Shown piece by piece: positions 24,908 to 32,550 of a stretch of DNA of 39,864 bases. The number at the start of each line of letters is the position of its first letter. Positions within the stretch are counted from its first letter, which is position 1. The stretch is from Clostridia bacterium (lineage in GTDB: Bacteria > Bacillota > Clostridia > Oscillospirales > Acutalibacteraceae). The notes under the pieces are model-generated. The model saw nothing but the letters and a program-made list of their open reading frames with translations, was not told the DNA's origin and did no database searches. Both the position numbers and the translations under genes were made by a program. Location: assembly GCA_017443805.1 (NCBI GenBank), contig JAFSXY010000150.1, positions 1-39,864 of the forward strand. The letters are read 5' to 3'.

Positions 24908-26086
24908 ATGTATACAAAAGAAATCGAAAACGCCGCCGAACACTTTAAGAAGCTGCTGCAAAAACAGCTGGAACGCAACGACGCCATCAAGACGCAGGGC
25001 GATTTTACCGACTATTCTGCGCTTGATAAAATCGTAATCGGCATCTGCGGCGGAGACGGCATCGGACCCGTTATCACCGCGGAAAGCGCAAGAGTATTGA
25101 AGTTTTTATTGAACAGGGACGTTGAAAAAGGCCGCATCGTCTTTAAGACGATCGAGGGACTGACGATCGAGAACCGGATCGCCCATATGCAGCCCATTCC
25201 GGACGACGTGCTTGCGGAATTAAAAACCTGCGACGTTATACTGAAGGGCCCGACGACCACGCCGCAGGCAGGCGACGGCCGTCCCAATATCGAAAGCGCA
25301 AACGTGGCCATGCGCAAAGCGCTGGACCTGTTTGCAAACGTTCGGCCCGTACGGATCCCGGCGGAAGGGATCGACTGGACGTTCTTCCGTGAGAATACGG
25401 AGGGCGCCTACGCCGTCGGCTCGGACGGCGTTAACGTGACGGACGACCTTGCTTTTGACTTTGTTGTAACGACCACAGAAGGAACCGAACGGATCGCGCG
25501 CCTTGCTTACAACTACGCGCGCGCCAATAAAAAAGACCGCGTTTCCATCATTCAAAAGGCAAACGTGATCAAAACCACCGACGGCAAATTTTTGAATATC
25601 TGCAAAGAGGTCGCCAAAGACTACCCCGAGATCACCACAGACGAGTGGTATATCGACATCACCACCGCAAAGCTGATCGACAAAAAACGCCGCACCGATT
25701 TCAAGGTCTTTGTACTGCCAAACCTCTACGGCGATATTATCACCGACGAAGCGGCTGAATTTCAGGGCGGCGTCGGCACTGCCGGCAGCGCGAACATCGG
25801 CAAAAAATACGCCATGTTTGAAGCGATCCACGGCTCTGCGCCGCGTATGGTCGCCGAGGGCAGAGCGCAATATGCCGACCCCTGCTCCATGCTGCGCGCG
25901 TCCGCCATGCTGCTGTCACATATCGGCTATATTGAAGAAAGTAAAGCGCTGGACAAAGCTTTGGACATTTGTATGTTTGAAAACGGCAAATATAAGATCA
26001 CCGGCCGCGCCGACGGCTGCACCTGCAGTGAATTCGGCGATTATGTAATGGAGACCTTAACAGCGCTTTCTTCCGGCCGCGCTTAA
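24908..26086 (+). CDS. icd: Isocitrate dehydrogenase (isocitrate/isopropylmalate family)
   Basis: 392 residues. Family features: ICGGDGIGPVITAE near the N-terminus, GPTTTP, the isocitrate-binding serine in GRPNIESANVAMRKALDL, then WTFFRENTEGAYAVG, NLYGDIITDEAAEFQGGVGT and AIHGSAPRMVAEG. It oxidatively decarboxylates isocitrate to 2-oxoglutarate. The cofactor loop reads HGSAPRM, where E. coli NADP enzymes have Lys-Tyr and many NAD enzymes Asp-Ile, so preference cannot be assigned. Upstream aconitase argues strongly for isocitrate over isopropylmalate. The start at 24908 follows SD GGAGGGAA. Confidence 0.9.
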   Translation: MYTKEIENAAEHFKKLLQKQLERNDAIKTQGDFTDYSALDKIVIGICGGDGIGPVITAESARVLKFLLNRDVEKGRIVFKTIEGLTIENRIAHMQPIPDDVLAELKTCDVILKGPTTTPQAGDGRPNIESANVAMRKALDLFANVRPVRIPAEGIDWTFFRENTEGAYAVGSDGVNVTDDLAFDFVVTTTEGTERIARLAYNYARANKKDRVSIIQKANVIKTTDGKFLNICKEVAKDYPEITTDEWYIDITTAKLIDKKRRTDFKVFVLPNLYGDIITDEAAEFQGGVGTAGSANIGKKYAMFEAIHGSAPRMVAEGRAQYADPCSMLRASAMLLSHIGYIEESKALDKALDICMFENGKYKITGRADGCTCSEFGDYVMETLTALSSGRA

Positions 26087-26113
26087 TTAATTCGAAAGGA
26101 ATACGACGTCGCA

Positions 26114-26761
26114 ATGAAAGAACCAAAAGCAATCTCCGCGTCCGTTATCAGCCGCCTGCCGAGATACTACCGCTTCTTATGCGACCTTGCCACAGAAGGC
26201 ACAATACGTATCTCCTCAAAGGAGCTGGCGCACAGACTGGGCGTCACAGCCTCTCAGATCCGGCAGGATTTCAACTGCTTCGGCGGTTTCGGCCAGCAGG
26301 GCTACGGATACAATGTGGAACAGCTGAAAAAAGAAATGGCTGCGATTTTGGATCTGCAAGCCGAGAAATCCGCCATACTTGTCGGCGCGGGCAATCTCGG
26401 ACGCGCGATTGTATGCGGCATGAAATTTGAAGACATGGGCTTTCAGCTTTCCGCCGTTTTTGACGCTTCGCCCGATATAATCGGACAGACGATCAACGGC
26501 ACGGTCGTTTTGAATGCGGACGAGCTTACGGCCTTCTGCACGGCGCACCGGCCCCAAATGGCGATTTTATGCTTGCCCGAAAAGCAGGCGCCGGAAACCG
26601 TTGCGCTTTTGGAAGAAGCGGGCGTAAACAGCTTTTGGAATTTTTCTCACTACGATATTCTCGGAGATTATCCGCAGGCGCAAGTCACGAACGTTCACCT
26701 GGGAGACTCTTTGATGACGCTTTCGTATATCATTCACCAAACAGAAAACAGGGGGATTTAA
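26114..26761 (+). CDS. rex: Redox-sensing transcriptional repressor Rex
   Basis: 215 residues, full length. The N-terminal winged helix (~10-78) contains SVISRLPRYYRFL, the recognition part GVTASQIRQDFNCFG and the family loop FGQQGYGYNV. The Rossmann domain has GAGNLGRA (91-98) and later NFSHYDI and the C-terminal swapped helix. Rex binds DNA when NADH/NAD+ is low and releases fermentation and redox genes when NADH rises. Placement behind aconitase and isocitrate dehydrogenase may tie its level to that NAD(P)H-yielding pathway. The SD (AAAGGAAT) is ~13 bases before ATG, longer than ideal. Confidence 0.95.
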   Translation: MKEPKAISASVISRLPRYYRFLCDLATEGTIRISSKELAHRLGVTASQIRQDFNCFGGFGQQGYGYNVEQLKKEMAAILDLQAEKSAILVGAGNLGRAIVCGMKFEDMGFQLSAVFDASPDIIGQTINGTVVLNADELTAFCTAHRPQMAILCLPEKQAPETVALLEEAGVNSFWNFSHYDILGDYPQAQVTNVHLGDSLMTLSYIIHQTENRGI

Positions 26762-26764
26762 CGC

Positions 26765-27436
26765 ATGCTGAAAATTGTCAGTCTGGACATTGTCGATCTG
26801 ATCACCTTTCCTTCCGGCATTCTTTTTGTGCTGAAGGAAGCGCCGACCGAAACGTCCGTTAAAGTTTCGTTTTACAGCTTTGACCTCGCCACGAAGAGTA
26901 TAGCATCCGTGACGAAAAACGCCTATCTGCTCTCCAAATTCGGGCCGTCGTTCGCACCGATCGCAAAACAGCTGGGCGACTACGTTTCCTGCGATACGGC
27001 AAAGCTGTGGAACGGGCAGATCTTTATCATCTATTCCACGGGAGAGATGGGGATCTTTGACGAACACGGCGGGCTGATCCGCACGGGCGATCTGTTCTAC
27101 CGCGACGCTCCCGCCCGGGACGTTGCAACGGACAACAATTATATTTGGAGCGTTGTGCCCGACCGCAACCTGATCATCAAATATTCCCTTTTGCAGAACC
27201 GCGTCGTCATGCGGATCGGCGGCGACAACATGACCACCTTTTCAACGCCTGTAGCGGTGGAGGAGTACGACGGCTGCCTGTATGTCTGCTGTAAGGATAC
27301 CTGTAAAATCAAGCGCGTACGTTTAAGCGATTTTTCAGTGGATGAATACAAGGAATTTGATGAACCGGTCTTCAAGTATCTGCGCGTCGGCAACGAGGAA
27401 TTCGTTGTGCTGGAATCCGGCGTATATATGCTGTAA
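26765..27436 (+). CDS. Uncharacterised beta-rich cytosolic protein
   Basis: 223 residues; I do not recognise the family. There is no signal peptide or transmembrane segment. The sequence is a succession of short hydrophobic beta strands with charged turns (IVSLDIVDLITF; AKLWNGQIFIIYSTGEMGIF; NNYIWSVVPDRNLIIKYSLL; DGCLYVCCKDTCKIKRVRLS; EEFVVLESGVYML), with a periodicity that could be several beta-propeller blades. SD AGGGGGAT lies just upstream, only 3 bp after rex, and pyrR follows 17 bp later, so it is cotranscribed. A pair of Cys (VCCKDTC) stands near residue 178. Real coding is supported by position, SD and length; function is unknown. Confidence 0.8.
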   Translation: MLKIVSLDIVDLITFPSGILFVLKEAPTETSVKVSFYSFDLATKSIASVTKNAYLLSKFGPSFAPIAKQLGDYVSCDTAKLWNGQIFIIYSTGEMGIFDEHGGLIRTGDLFYRDAPARDVATDNNYIWSVVPDRNLIIKYSLLQNRVVMRIGGDNMTTFSTPVAVEEYDGCLYVCCKDTCKIKRVRLSDFSVDEYKEFDEPVFKYLRVGNEEFVVLESGVYML

Positions 27437-27453
27437 CAACGGGAGAAAAAAAT

Positions 27454-27993
27454 ATGACTCTGAAAGCGACATTGCTGGATGCCGACGCAGTTTCCCGCGC
27501 GCTGCGCCGCATCTCGTTTGAAATCATCGAACGCAACCACGGCACAACGGACGTGTGCCTGGTCGGCATTAAGCGCCGCGGCGTCTGCGTGGCAAAGGAA
27601 TTACAAAAAAACATCGCAGCTACCGAAAACGTAACGCTGCCGGTCGGCGTGCTGGACATTACGCTGTACCGCGACGATCTGCAAAAGCAAAACGACTTCC
27701 CCACATTGAACGATACCGATATTCCGTTTGATATCAACGAAAAAACCGTGATCCTCTGCGACGACGTCATCTATACGGGCCGCACGGTCCGCGCAGCGAT
27801 CGACGCGCTGTTTTCACTCGGCCGCCCGCACGCCATCCAGTTTGCCGCTCTTGTTGATAGAGGGCATCGTGAGCTGCCCATCAAGGCGGATTTCGTCGGC
27901 AAAAATATTCCAACCTCGCAAAACGAGATCATCCGTGTGACCTTTCCGGAATATGACGATTGCGGCGTATCCGTACAACTGTTCGCAAAATAA
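27454..27993 (+). CDS. pyrR: PyrR bifunctional pyrimidine regulator / uracil phosphoribosyltransferase
   Basis: 179 residues, typical. The PRPP-binding motif is VILCDDVIYTGRT at residues 99-111, and an RR pair follows GIK (LVGIKRRGV). DITLYRDD and the C-terminal PSQNEIIRV-like segment (TSQNEIIRVTF) are PyrR landmarks. PyrR makes UMP from uracil and PRPP and, bound to UMP, attenuates pyr mRNA leaders. No pyr biosynthetic gene or PyrR-binding leader is present here, so it acts elsewhere. It is the last gene of the aconitase operon and is followed by a hairpin terminator. Confidence 0.94.
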   Translation: MTLKATLLDADAVSRALRRISFEIIERNHGTTDVCLVGIKRRGVCVAKELQKNIAATENVTLPVGVLDITLYRDDLQKQNDFPTLNDTDIPFDINEKTVILCDDVIYTGRTVRAAIDALFSLGRPHAIQFAALVDRGHRELPIKADFVGKNIPTSQNEIIRVTFPEYDDCGVSVQLFAK

Positions 27994-28005
27994 GATCCAT
28001 TTAAT

Positions 28006-28044
28006 AAAACGGCCGCCGTATTTGATACGGGAGCCGTTTTTTAT
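28006..28044. terminator. Bidirectional terminator between pyrR and histidine kinase
   Basis: An imperfect stem pairs AAAACGGC with GCCGTTTT and CCGTA with TACGG around TTTGA, then a TTTTTTATT run on the plus strand. On the minus strand it ends in TTTTATT, so it can also serve the convergent kinase gene. Confidence 0.8.
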
Positions 28045-29306
28045 TACCTGAGCATATTTTTTTTGTTTAACGACCGCGTTTTGAATTTGACCGTGAAGTC
28101 CGTGCCCGCCTCAGCCGTGCTGGTCACCGAGATCTCCGCCTTTTGCTGCTCCACAAGCGTTTTGCAGATCGCGAGCCCCAAGCCGTAGCCGCCGCCGGAC
28201 GTCCGCGCCTTGTCCGAACGGTAAAAGCGCTCAAAGATATGGGGCAGGTCCTCCGGCGGGATCGGCGAACCGGAATTGTGCGTACCCAGCAGCACAAAAT
28301 TTTGGCGCCGTTTGAGCGTCACGCAGACGCTTCCCTTTTCGCCGGCATATTTTACGGCGTTATCGATCAGGATATGAATGATCTGGTTCACGGAAGTCGG
28401 ATCGGCAAGCACGTGCACGTTTTCTTCCAGCTTATATTCAAGCAGCACGCCCTTTTCAAACGCAACCGGTTCAAACTGCAGCGCAACACGCGTTACAAGC
28501 TCCGTCAAATCGATATCGGAAAAAACGGTCGCCTGTTTTGCATTCTCGCTTTTCGCAAGATAGAGCATCTTATCCACAAGCTCTTTCATGTGCACGGCTT
28601 CCTCATTTGTGCTCTCGATCCAGTTCAGCTGTTCCTCTACGGTATTCTGCGGATGCGCCTGCAAGATACCGCAGTTCGCCAAAATGACCGTAAGCGGCGT
28701 TTTCAATTCATGTGAAGCGTCCGCAATAAAATTTTGCTGCTGTTCCCATGCTTTTTCCACCGGCTTGATAAAAATGGAGGCAAGCCTTCGGTTTATGATC
28801 CAAAGCACGAGAATAACGACCAAAAAAAGGACAAAGTCGTCCAACAGAATATCCTTGAGATACGTAAAATAACGCGTGGAATCCGCAAAAGCGATCCGGT
28901 AGCCGAATGCGGTGAGCGTTTTATAATAGAACAGGTTGTTTTTCGCAATGATGCCGAAGTTGGACTCTCCATGCAGCGCGATCCGAACCGAATCATACAG
29001 AACGCCCTCCTCCATATAGGCATGTCCCACGTCGAGGATCGAGACCGTTCCCGTCTCATTCACACTGACGACGCAGATACTGCTGGAGTCAATGGCGTTG
29101 GAATCCGTAAAATCGTCCGTATCGTCGCCGATCCGGAAATATTTGGAAAAATACGTTTCAGAGGAATAATCCCGCAGCGTGTGCTGAACGCCCTCCGTGA
29201 TCCGGAAAAAAATGATGGCGGACGTAAACACGTAGAAAATAACTACGACGATGCTGACCAGCAGCATGGAAAGCGACACGAACTGACGTTTCAGCTTTTT
29301 AAGCAT
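28044..29306 (-). CDS. Two-component sensor histidine kinase
   Basis: 420 residues from ATG at 29306. TM1 is ~10-34, an extracytoplasmic sensor of about 120 residues is ~35-157, and TM2 is ~158-171. The phospho-acceptor is His199 in DASHELKTPLTVILA. N-box IHILIDNAVKYA, F-box LPHIFERFYRSDKAR and G-box GGGYGLGLAICKTL form a complete HATPase. The frame continues upstream to a TTG at 29321, but GAGGG stands 8 bases before 29306, where ATG overlaps the regulator's stop by 8 bp. No HAMP domain is obvious. The sensor domain is unrecognised. Cotranscribed with the regulator, lipoprotein and Nudix genes. Confidence 0.93.
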   Translation of the reverse strand: MLKKLKRQFVSLSMLLVSIVVVIFYVFTSAIIFFRITEGVQHTLRDYSSETYFSKYFRIGDDTDDFTDSNAIDSSSICVVSVNETGTVSILDVGHAYMEEGVLYDSVRIALHGESNFGIIAKNNLFYYKTLTAFGYRIAFADSTRYFTYLKDILLDDFVLFLVVILVLWIINRRLASIFIKPVEKAWEQQQNFIADASHELKTPLTVILANCGILQAHPQNTVEEQLNWIESTNEEAVHMKELVDKMLYLAKSENAKQATVFSDIDLTELVTRVALQFEPVAFEKGVLLEYKLEENVHVLADPTSVNQIIHILIDNAVKYAGEKGSVCVTLKRRQNFVLLGTHNSGSPIPPEDLPHIFERFYRSDKARTSGGGYGLGLAICKTLVEQQKAEISVTSTAEAGTDFTVKFKTRSLNKKNMLR

Positions 29307-29979
29307 TCGCTTTACCCTCAAGCCGGTATCCGACTTTCCGAAGAGAAATGATCTCCACGTTCGCCTTGATAAATTCCAGCTTTTTACGCAGGAAGGAGAT
29401 ATAGACTTCCACGTTGTTATCCACGGCGTTGGAATCGTACCCCCAGACCTTTACGATCAGATCGTCCTTTGTGGTCACGGCCTGCGGGTTGCTCATCAGG
29501 ATCTTCATGATCTCAAATTCCTTGAAATTCAGGTGTACGCTGCGGTCGTTGCAGCTCAGATCGCAGGTGGAAAGGTTCAGCTTTATACCGTCAAAGGTCA
29601 TTTCTTCGATCACGACCTCCCCCTGCCGGCGCGTCAGCGCACGAACGCGCGCAAACAGCTCATCCGGCGAAAAAGGCTTAGTCATATAATCGTCGGCGCC
29701 GGCGTCCAGCCCCGCGACCTTGTCGGCGACCTGGTCTTTCGCCGTCAGCATCAAAATCGGCGTCGCGATCTTCTCCTTGCGGAGCATCTGCGCAACCTCC
29801 AGGCCGTTCATGGCAGGCAGCATCACGTCCAGAATGATCACGTCGTAGATCCCGCTGACCGCCATATCAAAACCGTCGCGCCCGTCATATGCGAGATCGA
29901 CCATATATTTTTTTTCGGTCAAAATCTGTTCCAATGCCTGCGCCAGACGCTTTTCATCTTCAACCACCAAAACCTGCAT
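29299..29979 (-). CDS. OmpR/PhoB-family response regulator
   Basis: 226 residues. Receiver domain: acidic pair E7-D8, phospho-acceptor Asp51 in DVIILDVMLPAMNG, Thr in LMLTAKD, Lys in MTKPFSPDEL. A C-terminal winged-helix DNA-binding domain (~125-222) includes LNFKEFEIMKILMSNPQAV and VEVYISFLRKKLE. It is partner of the downstream kinase by overlap. GGAGG lies 8 bases before ATG 29979. Targets are unknown, though the operon's own divergent promoter region contains an inverted repeat. Confidence 0.95.
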   Translation of the reverse strand: MQVLVVEDEKRLAQALEQILTEKKYMVDLAYDGRDGFDMAVSGIYDVIILDVMLPAMNGLEVAQMLRKEKIATPILMLTAKDQVADKVAGLDAGADDYMTKPFSPDELFARVRALTRRQGEVVIEEMTFDGIKLNLSTCDLSCNDRSVHLNFKEFEIMKILMSNPQAVTTKDDLIVKVWGYDSNAVDNNVEVYISFLRKKLEFIKANVEIISLRKVGYRLEGKANA

Positions 29980-30042
29980 CGCTTAACCCTCCGCAAATGA
30001 ACTGCTCTTATTGTGCGCCGTTTTCCTTAAACCTGACTGAAT

Positions 30043-30396
30043 TTATTTTTCCTTCGTCAAAACAATTACGGTATCCGTACCGATCTCCGTCAGCGTCAAG
30101 GTGTCTTTATCAAATGCATAGGTATAGCTTTTTGTGCTTGAAATGCCGAGCACAGAGGTCGTGATATCAAGCTGCGTCTCACTGATCGAATACGTGGTTG
30201 CAAGCCCGATGTCGAGCGCGGTCGTCATTTTGCCGGTTCCGTCCTCGTTGAATTCGAAGGCGTACTCAGTAACAACGCCAAGGATATTCGCTTCGCCGTT
30301 CCATTTGCCGAGGATCTGTTTTTCCGGCTTTGCACAGCCGGAAAGGCACAGAACCGTCAAAACAAGCACCAGACATAATGCACAGATTTTCTTCAT
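30043..30396 (-). CDS. Small lipoprotein with lipocalin-like beta domain
   Basis: 117 residues from ATG at 30396. Signal peptide MKKICALCLVLVLTVLCLSG with lipobox LSGC at ~18-21. The mature part (KQILGKWNGEANILG, then YAFEFNEDGTGKM, ending DTDTVIVLTKEK-like strands) resembles small lipocalin-like/DUF5640-type domains common in Clostridia. The longer frame to 30426 is rejected because the SD (AGAGGA, 8 bases) and an ATGA overlap with the Nudix stop point to 30396. It lies between the Nudix gene and the two-component genes, so it could feed an envelope signal to the kinase (inference). Confidence 0.8.
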   Translation of the reverse strand: MKKICALCLVLVLTVLCLSGCAKPEKQILGKWNGEANILGVVTEYAFEFNEDGTGKMTTALDIGLATTYSISETQLDITTSVLGISSTKSYTYAFDKDTLTLTEIGTDTVIVLTKEK

Positions 30397-30950
30397 GATA
30401 AAATTCCTCTTTCTTTCAATATACAAAACGCTTTTAAAAGCGCCGTTTGCGTTTTCCCGTCGCAGATTTCTCCTGTCAGGATCTGTTTTACAAGATCGGC
30501 AAGCGGAATGCGCGCCGTTTCAATGAATTCGTCTTCATCCGGACTTGTCTGTCCGAAATGAAGCCCCGCGGCAAGGTACATATGGATCACTTCGTCCGAG
30601 TATGCGCAGGTGGGATAAAACGCGCCCATGTACGTCCAGCTTTCCGCCGTCGCGCCCGTCTCCTCAGCAAGCTCGCGCCGCGCCGCTGCAAGCGGGTCCT
30701 CGTCCTTCCGATCCAGCTTGCCGGCCGGCACCTCCAGCAGGACCCTGCCGAACGGATAACGGAACTGCCGCACCATTAAGACTTCCCCAGCATCAGTTAC
30801 GGGCACGACGCATGAAGCGCCGATGTGCCGGATGTATTCCCGCACCCCCGCGCTGCCGTCCGGCAGGCGAACGTCGTCGCGGTATACGTCTATGATCTTT
30901 CCTTTATAAATGCTTTCCGAAGCGGTCTGTTTTTCTGTCAGCAAATCCAT
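30393..30950 (-). CDS. Nudix hydrolase (ADP-ribose pyrophosphatase-like)
   Basis: 185 residues from the second of two adjacent ATGs (30950), which is 7 bases after GGAGG; the first (30953) is only 4 away. The Nudix box runs from GKLDRKDEDP to RRELAEETGA, with one extra residue between the Gly and the first Glu compared with the usual G-x5-E. VVPVTDAGEVLMVRQFRYP and LEVPAGKL upstream, plus TCAYSDEVIHMYLA after, match ADP-ribose/NDP-sugar hydrolases (NudF type). The frame stays open to 31892 across the promoter and into purB, but that part is antisense to purB and is not coding. Confidence 0.9.
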   Translation of the reverse strand: MDLLTEKQTASESIYKGKIIDVYRDDVRLPDGSAGVREYIRHIGASCVVPVTDAGEVLMVRQFRYPFGRVLLEVPAGKLDRKDEDPLAAARRELAEETGATAESWTYMGAFYPTCAYSDEVIHMYLAAGLHFGQTSPDEDEFIETARIPLADLVKQILTGEICDGKTQTALLKAFCILKERGILS

Positions 30951-30974
30951 CATTCTGCCTCCGTATCCTAAAAT

Positions 30975-31003
30975 ATTATATTTTATTATTGCGTGATTGT
31001 CAA
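30975..31003 (-). promoter_or_regulatory. Consensus sigma-A promoter of Nudix/lipoprotein/two-component operon
   Basis: Minus strand TTGACA (30998-31003), exactly 17 bp, TATAAT (30975-30980): a perfect consensus. Confidence 0.85.
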
Positions 31004-31013
31004 ATATCATTTG
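31001..31013. promoter_or_regulatory. Inverted repeat between divergent promoters
   Basis: CAAAT-ATC-ATTTG, a perfect 5-bp inverted repeat. It begins inside the minus-strand -35 box and ends 7 bp before the plus-strand -35. This is a plausible operator, but short enough to be chance. Confidence 0.25.
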
Positions 31014-31020
31014 CTTTTTA

Positions 31021-31049
31021 TTGACATTTTTTGTGCGGTTTGGTAAAAT
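31021..31049 (+). promoter_or_regulatory. Sigma-A promoter of purB-purA
   Basis: TTGACA (31021-31026), exactly 17 bp, TAAAAT (31044-31049), about 42 bp before the purB ATG. Confidence 0.85.
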
Positions 31050-31091
31050 AAAATTTGTTTTGAAACAGATAAAAAAACGGATGGTATTCGA

Positions 31092-32525
31092 ATGAGAGAC
31101 GCCTATGTAAACCCGCTTTGCGTCAGATACGCAAGCCGGGAAATGCAGTATATTTTCAGCGACGACAACAAGTTTTCCACCTGGCGCAAGCTGTGGATCG
31201 CGCTGGCGCGCGCCGAAAAAACGCTTGGTATCGAAGGGATCACCGACGCGCAAATCAACGAGATGGAAGCGCATGTTTACGATATCGATTACGAAAAGGC
31301 TGCAGCCTATGAGCATTCCCTGCGACATGACGTTATGGCGCACGTGCACACGTTCGGCGACGCATGCCCGAACGCACGGGGGATCATCCATCTCGGCGCG
31401 ACCTCCTGCTACGTGGGCGACAACACCGATATCATCGTGATGCGCGAGGGACTTCTGCAGGTCAAAAAGCTGCTGGTCAATACGCTGGGGGCGGTTTGTG
31501 ATTTCGCCCGGAAATGGAAAGACACCCCCACGCTTGCCTACACGCATTTTCAGGCGGCGCAGCCGACCACCGTCGGCAAGCGCGCCACCCTTTGGGCGCA
31601 GGACCTTCTGCTTGATATCCAGAGCGTTGATTTTCAGCTGCAGAGCCTTAAACTGCTGGGCTGCAAGGGTACGACCGGAACGTGCGCGAGCTTTTTGGAG
31701 CTCTTCGGCGGCGACCATAAAAAAGTCAAAAAGCTGGAAAAGCTGATCGCGGCGGAAATGGGTTTTGAGGCATGTATGCCGGTCTCGGGCCAGACCTATA
31801 CCCGCAAAATGGATTATAACGTCCTTTCCGTGCTTGCCGGTATTGCACAGAGCGCCGCCAAATTTTCCAACGACGTCCGCCTGATGTCGCACTTAAAGGA
31901 ATTTGACGAACCGTTTGAGCAAAAACAGATCGGTTCCTCCGCAATGGCTTATAAACGCAACCCCATGCGCAGCGAGCGGATCGCTTCTTTGTCTCGTTAC
32001 GTAATGGCGGACGTACTGAATCCAGCCGTGACCGCCGCGACGCAGTGGTTTGAGCGTACGCTGGACGACTCCGCCAACCGGCGCATCAGCATTCCGGAGG
32101 CGTTTTTGGCCGTAGACGCCGTTTTGGCGCTGTATATCAATATTATTTCCAACGGAACCGTTTACCCGAATATGATGGCGCGGCATCTGCAGGAGGAGCT
32201 TCCCTTTATTGCCACGGAAAATATTTTAATGGACTGCGCAAAGCGCGGCGCTGACCGGCAGGATATGCACGAGGCCATCCGGCAGTATTCCGTCGACGTT
32301 GCAAAACGGATCAAATTAAACGGCGAAGACAACAATCTTCTGGAGCTTCTGCTCGCGGATGAAAAATTCCGGCTGACACAGGCGGATCTTGACAGGATCC
32401 TGGACGTCAAAAAATTCATCGGCCGTGCCCCGGAACAGACAGAAGAGTTCTTAAAAGAAGAGGCTTTTCCGGTTCTGGAGGCCAACAAAGCGCTGCTCGG
32501 CGTAAACGTGCAGATCAATGTGTAA
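31092..32525 (+). CDS. purB: Adenylosuccinate lyase
   Basis: 477 residues. The fumarase/aspartase superfamily signature is GSSAMAYKRNP, and earlier conserved regions are THFQAAQPTTVGKRATLWAQ and HLGATSCYVGDNTDI. It cleaves SAICAR to AICAR and adenylosuccinate to AMP, each releasing fumarate. Its partner purA follows 25 bp later, so the pair covers the IMP-to-AMP branch. The size is toward the long, eukaryote-like branch of the family also common in Clostridia. The SD is weak (GGATGG region). Expression is driven by the promoter at 31021-31049; I see no purine riboswitch in the ~35-base leader. Confidence 0.97.
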   Translation: MRDAYVNPLCVRYASREMQYIFSDDNKFSTWRKLWIALARAEKTLGIEGITDAQINEMEAHVYDIDYEKAAAYEHSLRHDVMAHVHTFGDACPNARGIIHLGATSCYVGDNTDIIVMREGLLQVKKLLVNTLGAVCDFARKWKDTPTLAYTHFQAAQPTTVGKRATLWAQDLLLDIQSVDFQLQSLKLLGCKGTTGTCASFLELFGGDHKKVKKLEKLIAAEMGFEACMPVSGQTYTRKMDYNVLSVLAGIAQSAAKFSNDVRLMSHLKEFDEPFEQKQIGSSAMAYKRNPMRSERIASLSRYVMADVLNPAVTAATQWFERTLDDSANRRISIPEAFLAVDAVLALYINIISNGTVYPNMMARHLQEELPFIATENILMDCAKRGADRQDMHEAIRQYSVDVAKRIKLNGEDNNLLELLLADEKFRLTQADLDRILDVKKFIGRAPEQTEEFLKEEAFPVLEANKALLGVNVQINV

Positions 32526-32550
32526 AATAATCGAAAGAGGTATATAACGT

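Noticed and set aside
23941-24990. 349-codon minus-strand open frame opposite aconitase
   Set aside because: Antisense to conserved aconitase sequence, including its cluster motif; no family likeness and no SD of note.
27437-28005. PyrR-dependent attenuator near pyrR
   Set aside because: No PyrR-binding loop, antiterminator or downstream pyr gene is visible; the hairpin after pyrR is a plain terminator.
31050-31091. Purine riboswitch or other leader element before purB
   Set aside because: The leader is only ~35 bases, too short for a purine aptamer and without hairpins.
30951-31892. Long N-terminal extension of the Nudix frame
   Set aside because: It crosses two strong promoters and runs antisense through purB. 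GGAGG directly precedes ATG 30950, giving a normal Nudix length.
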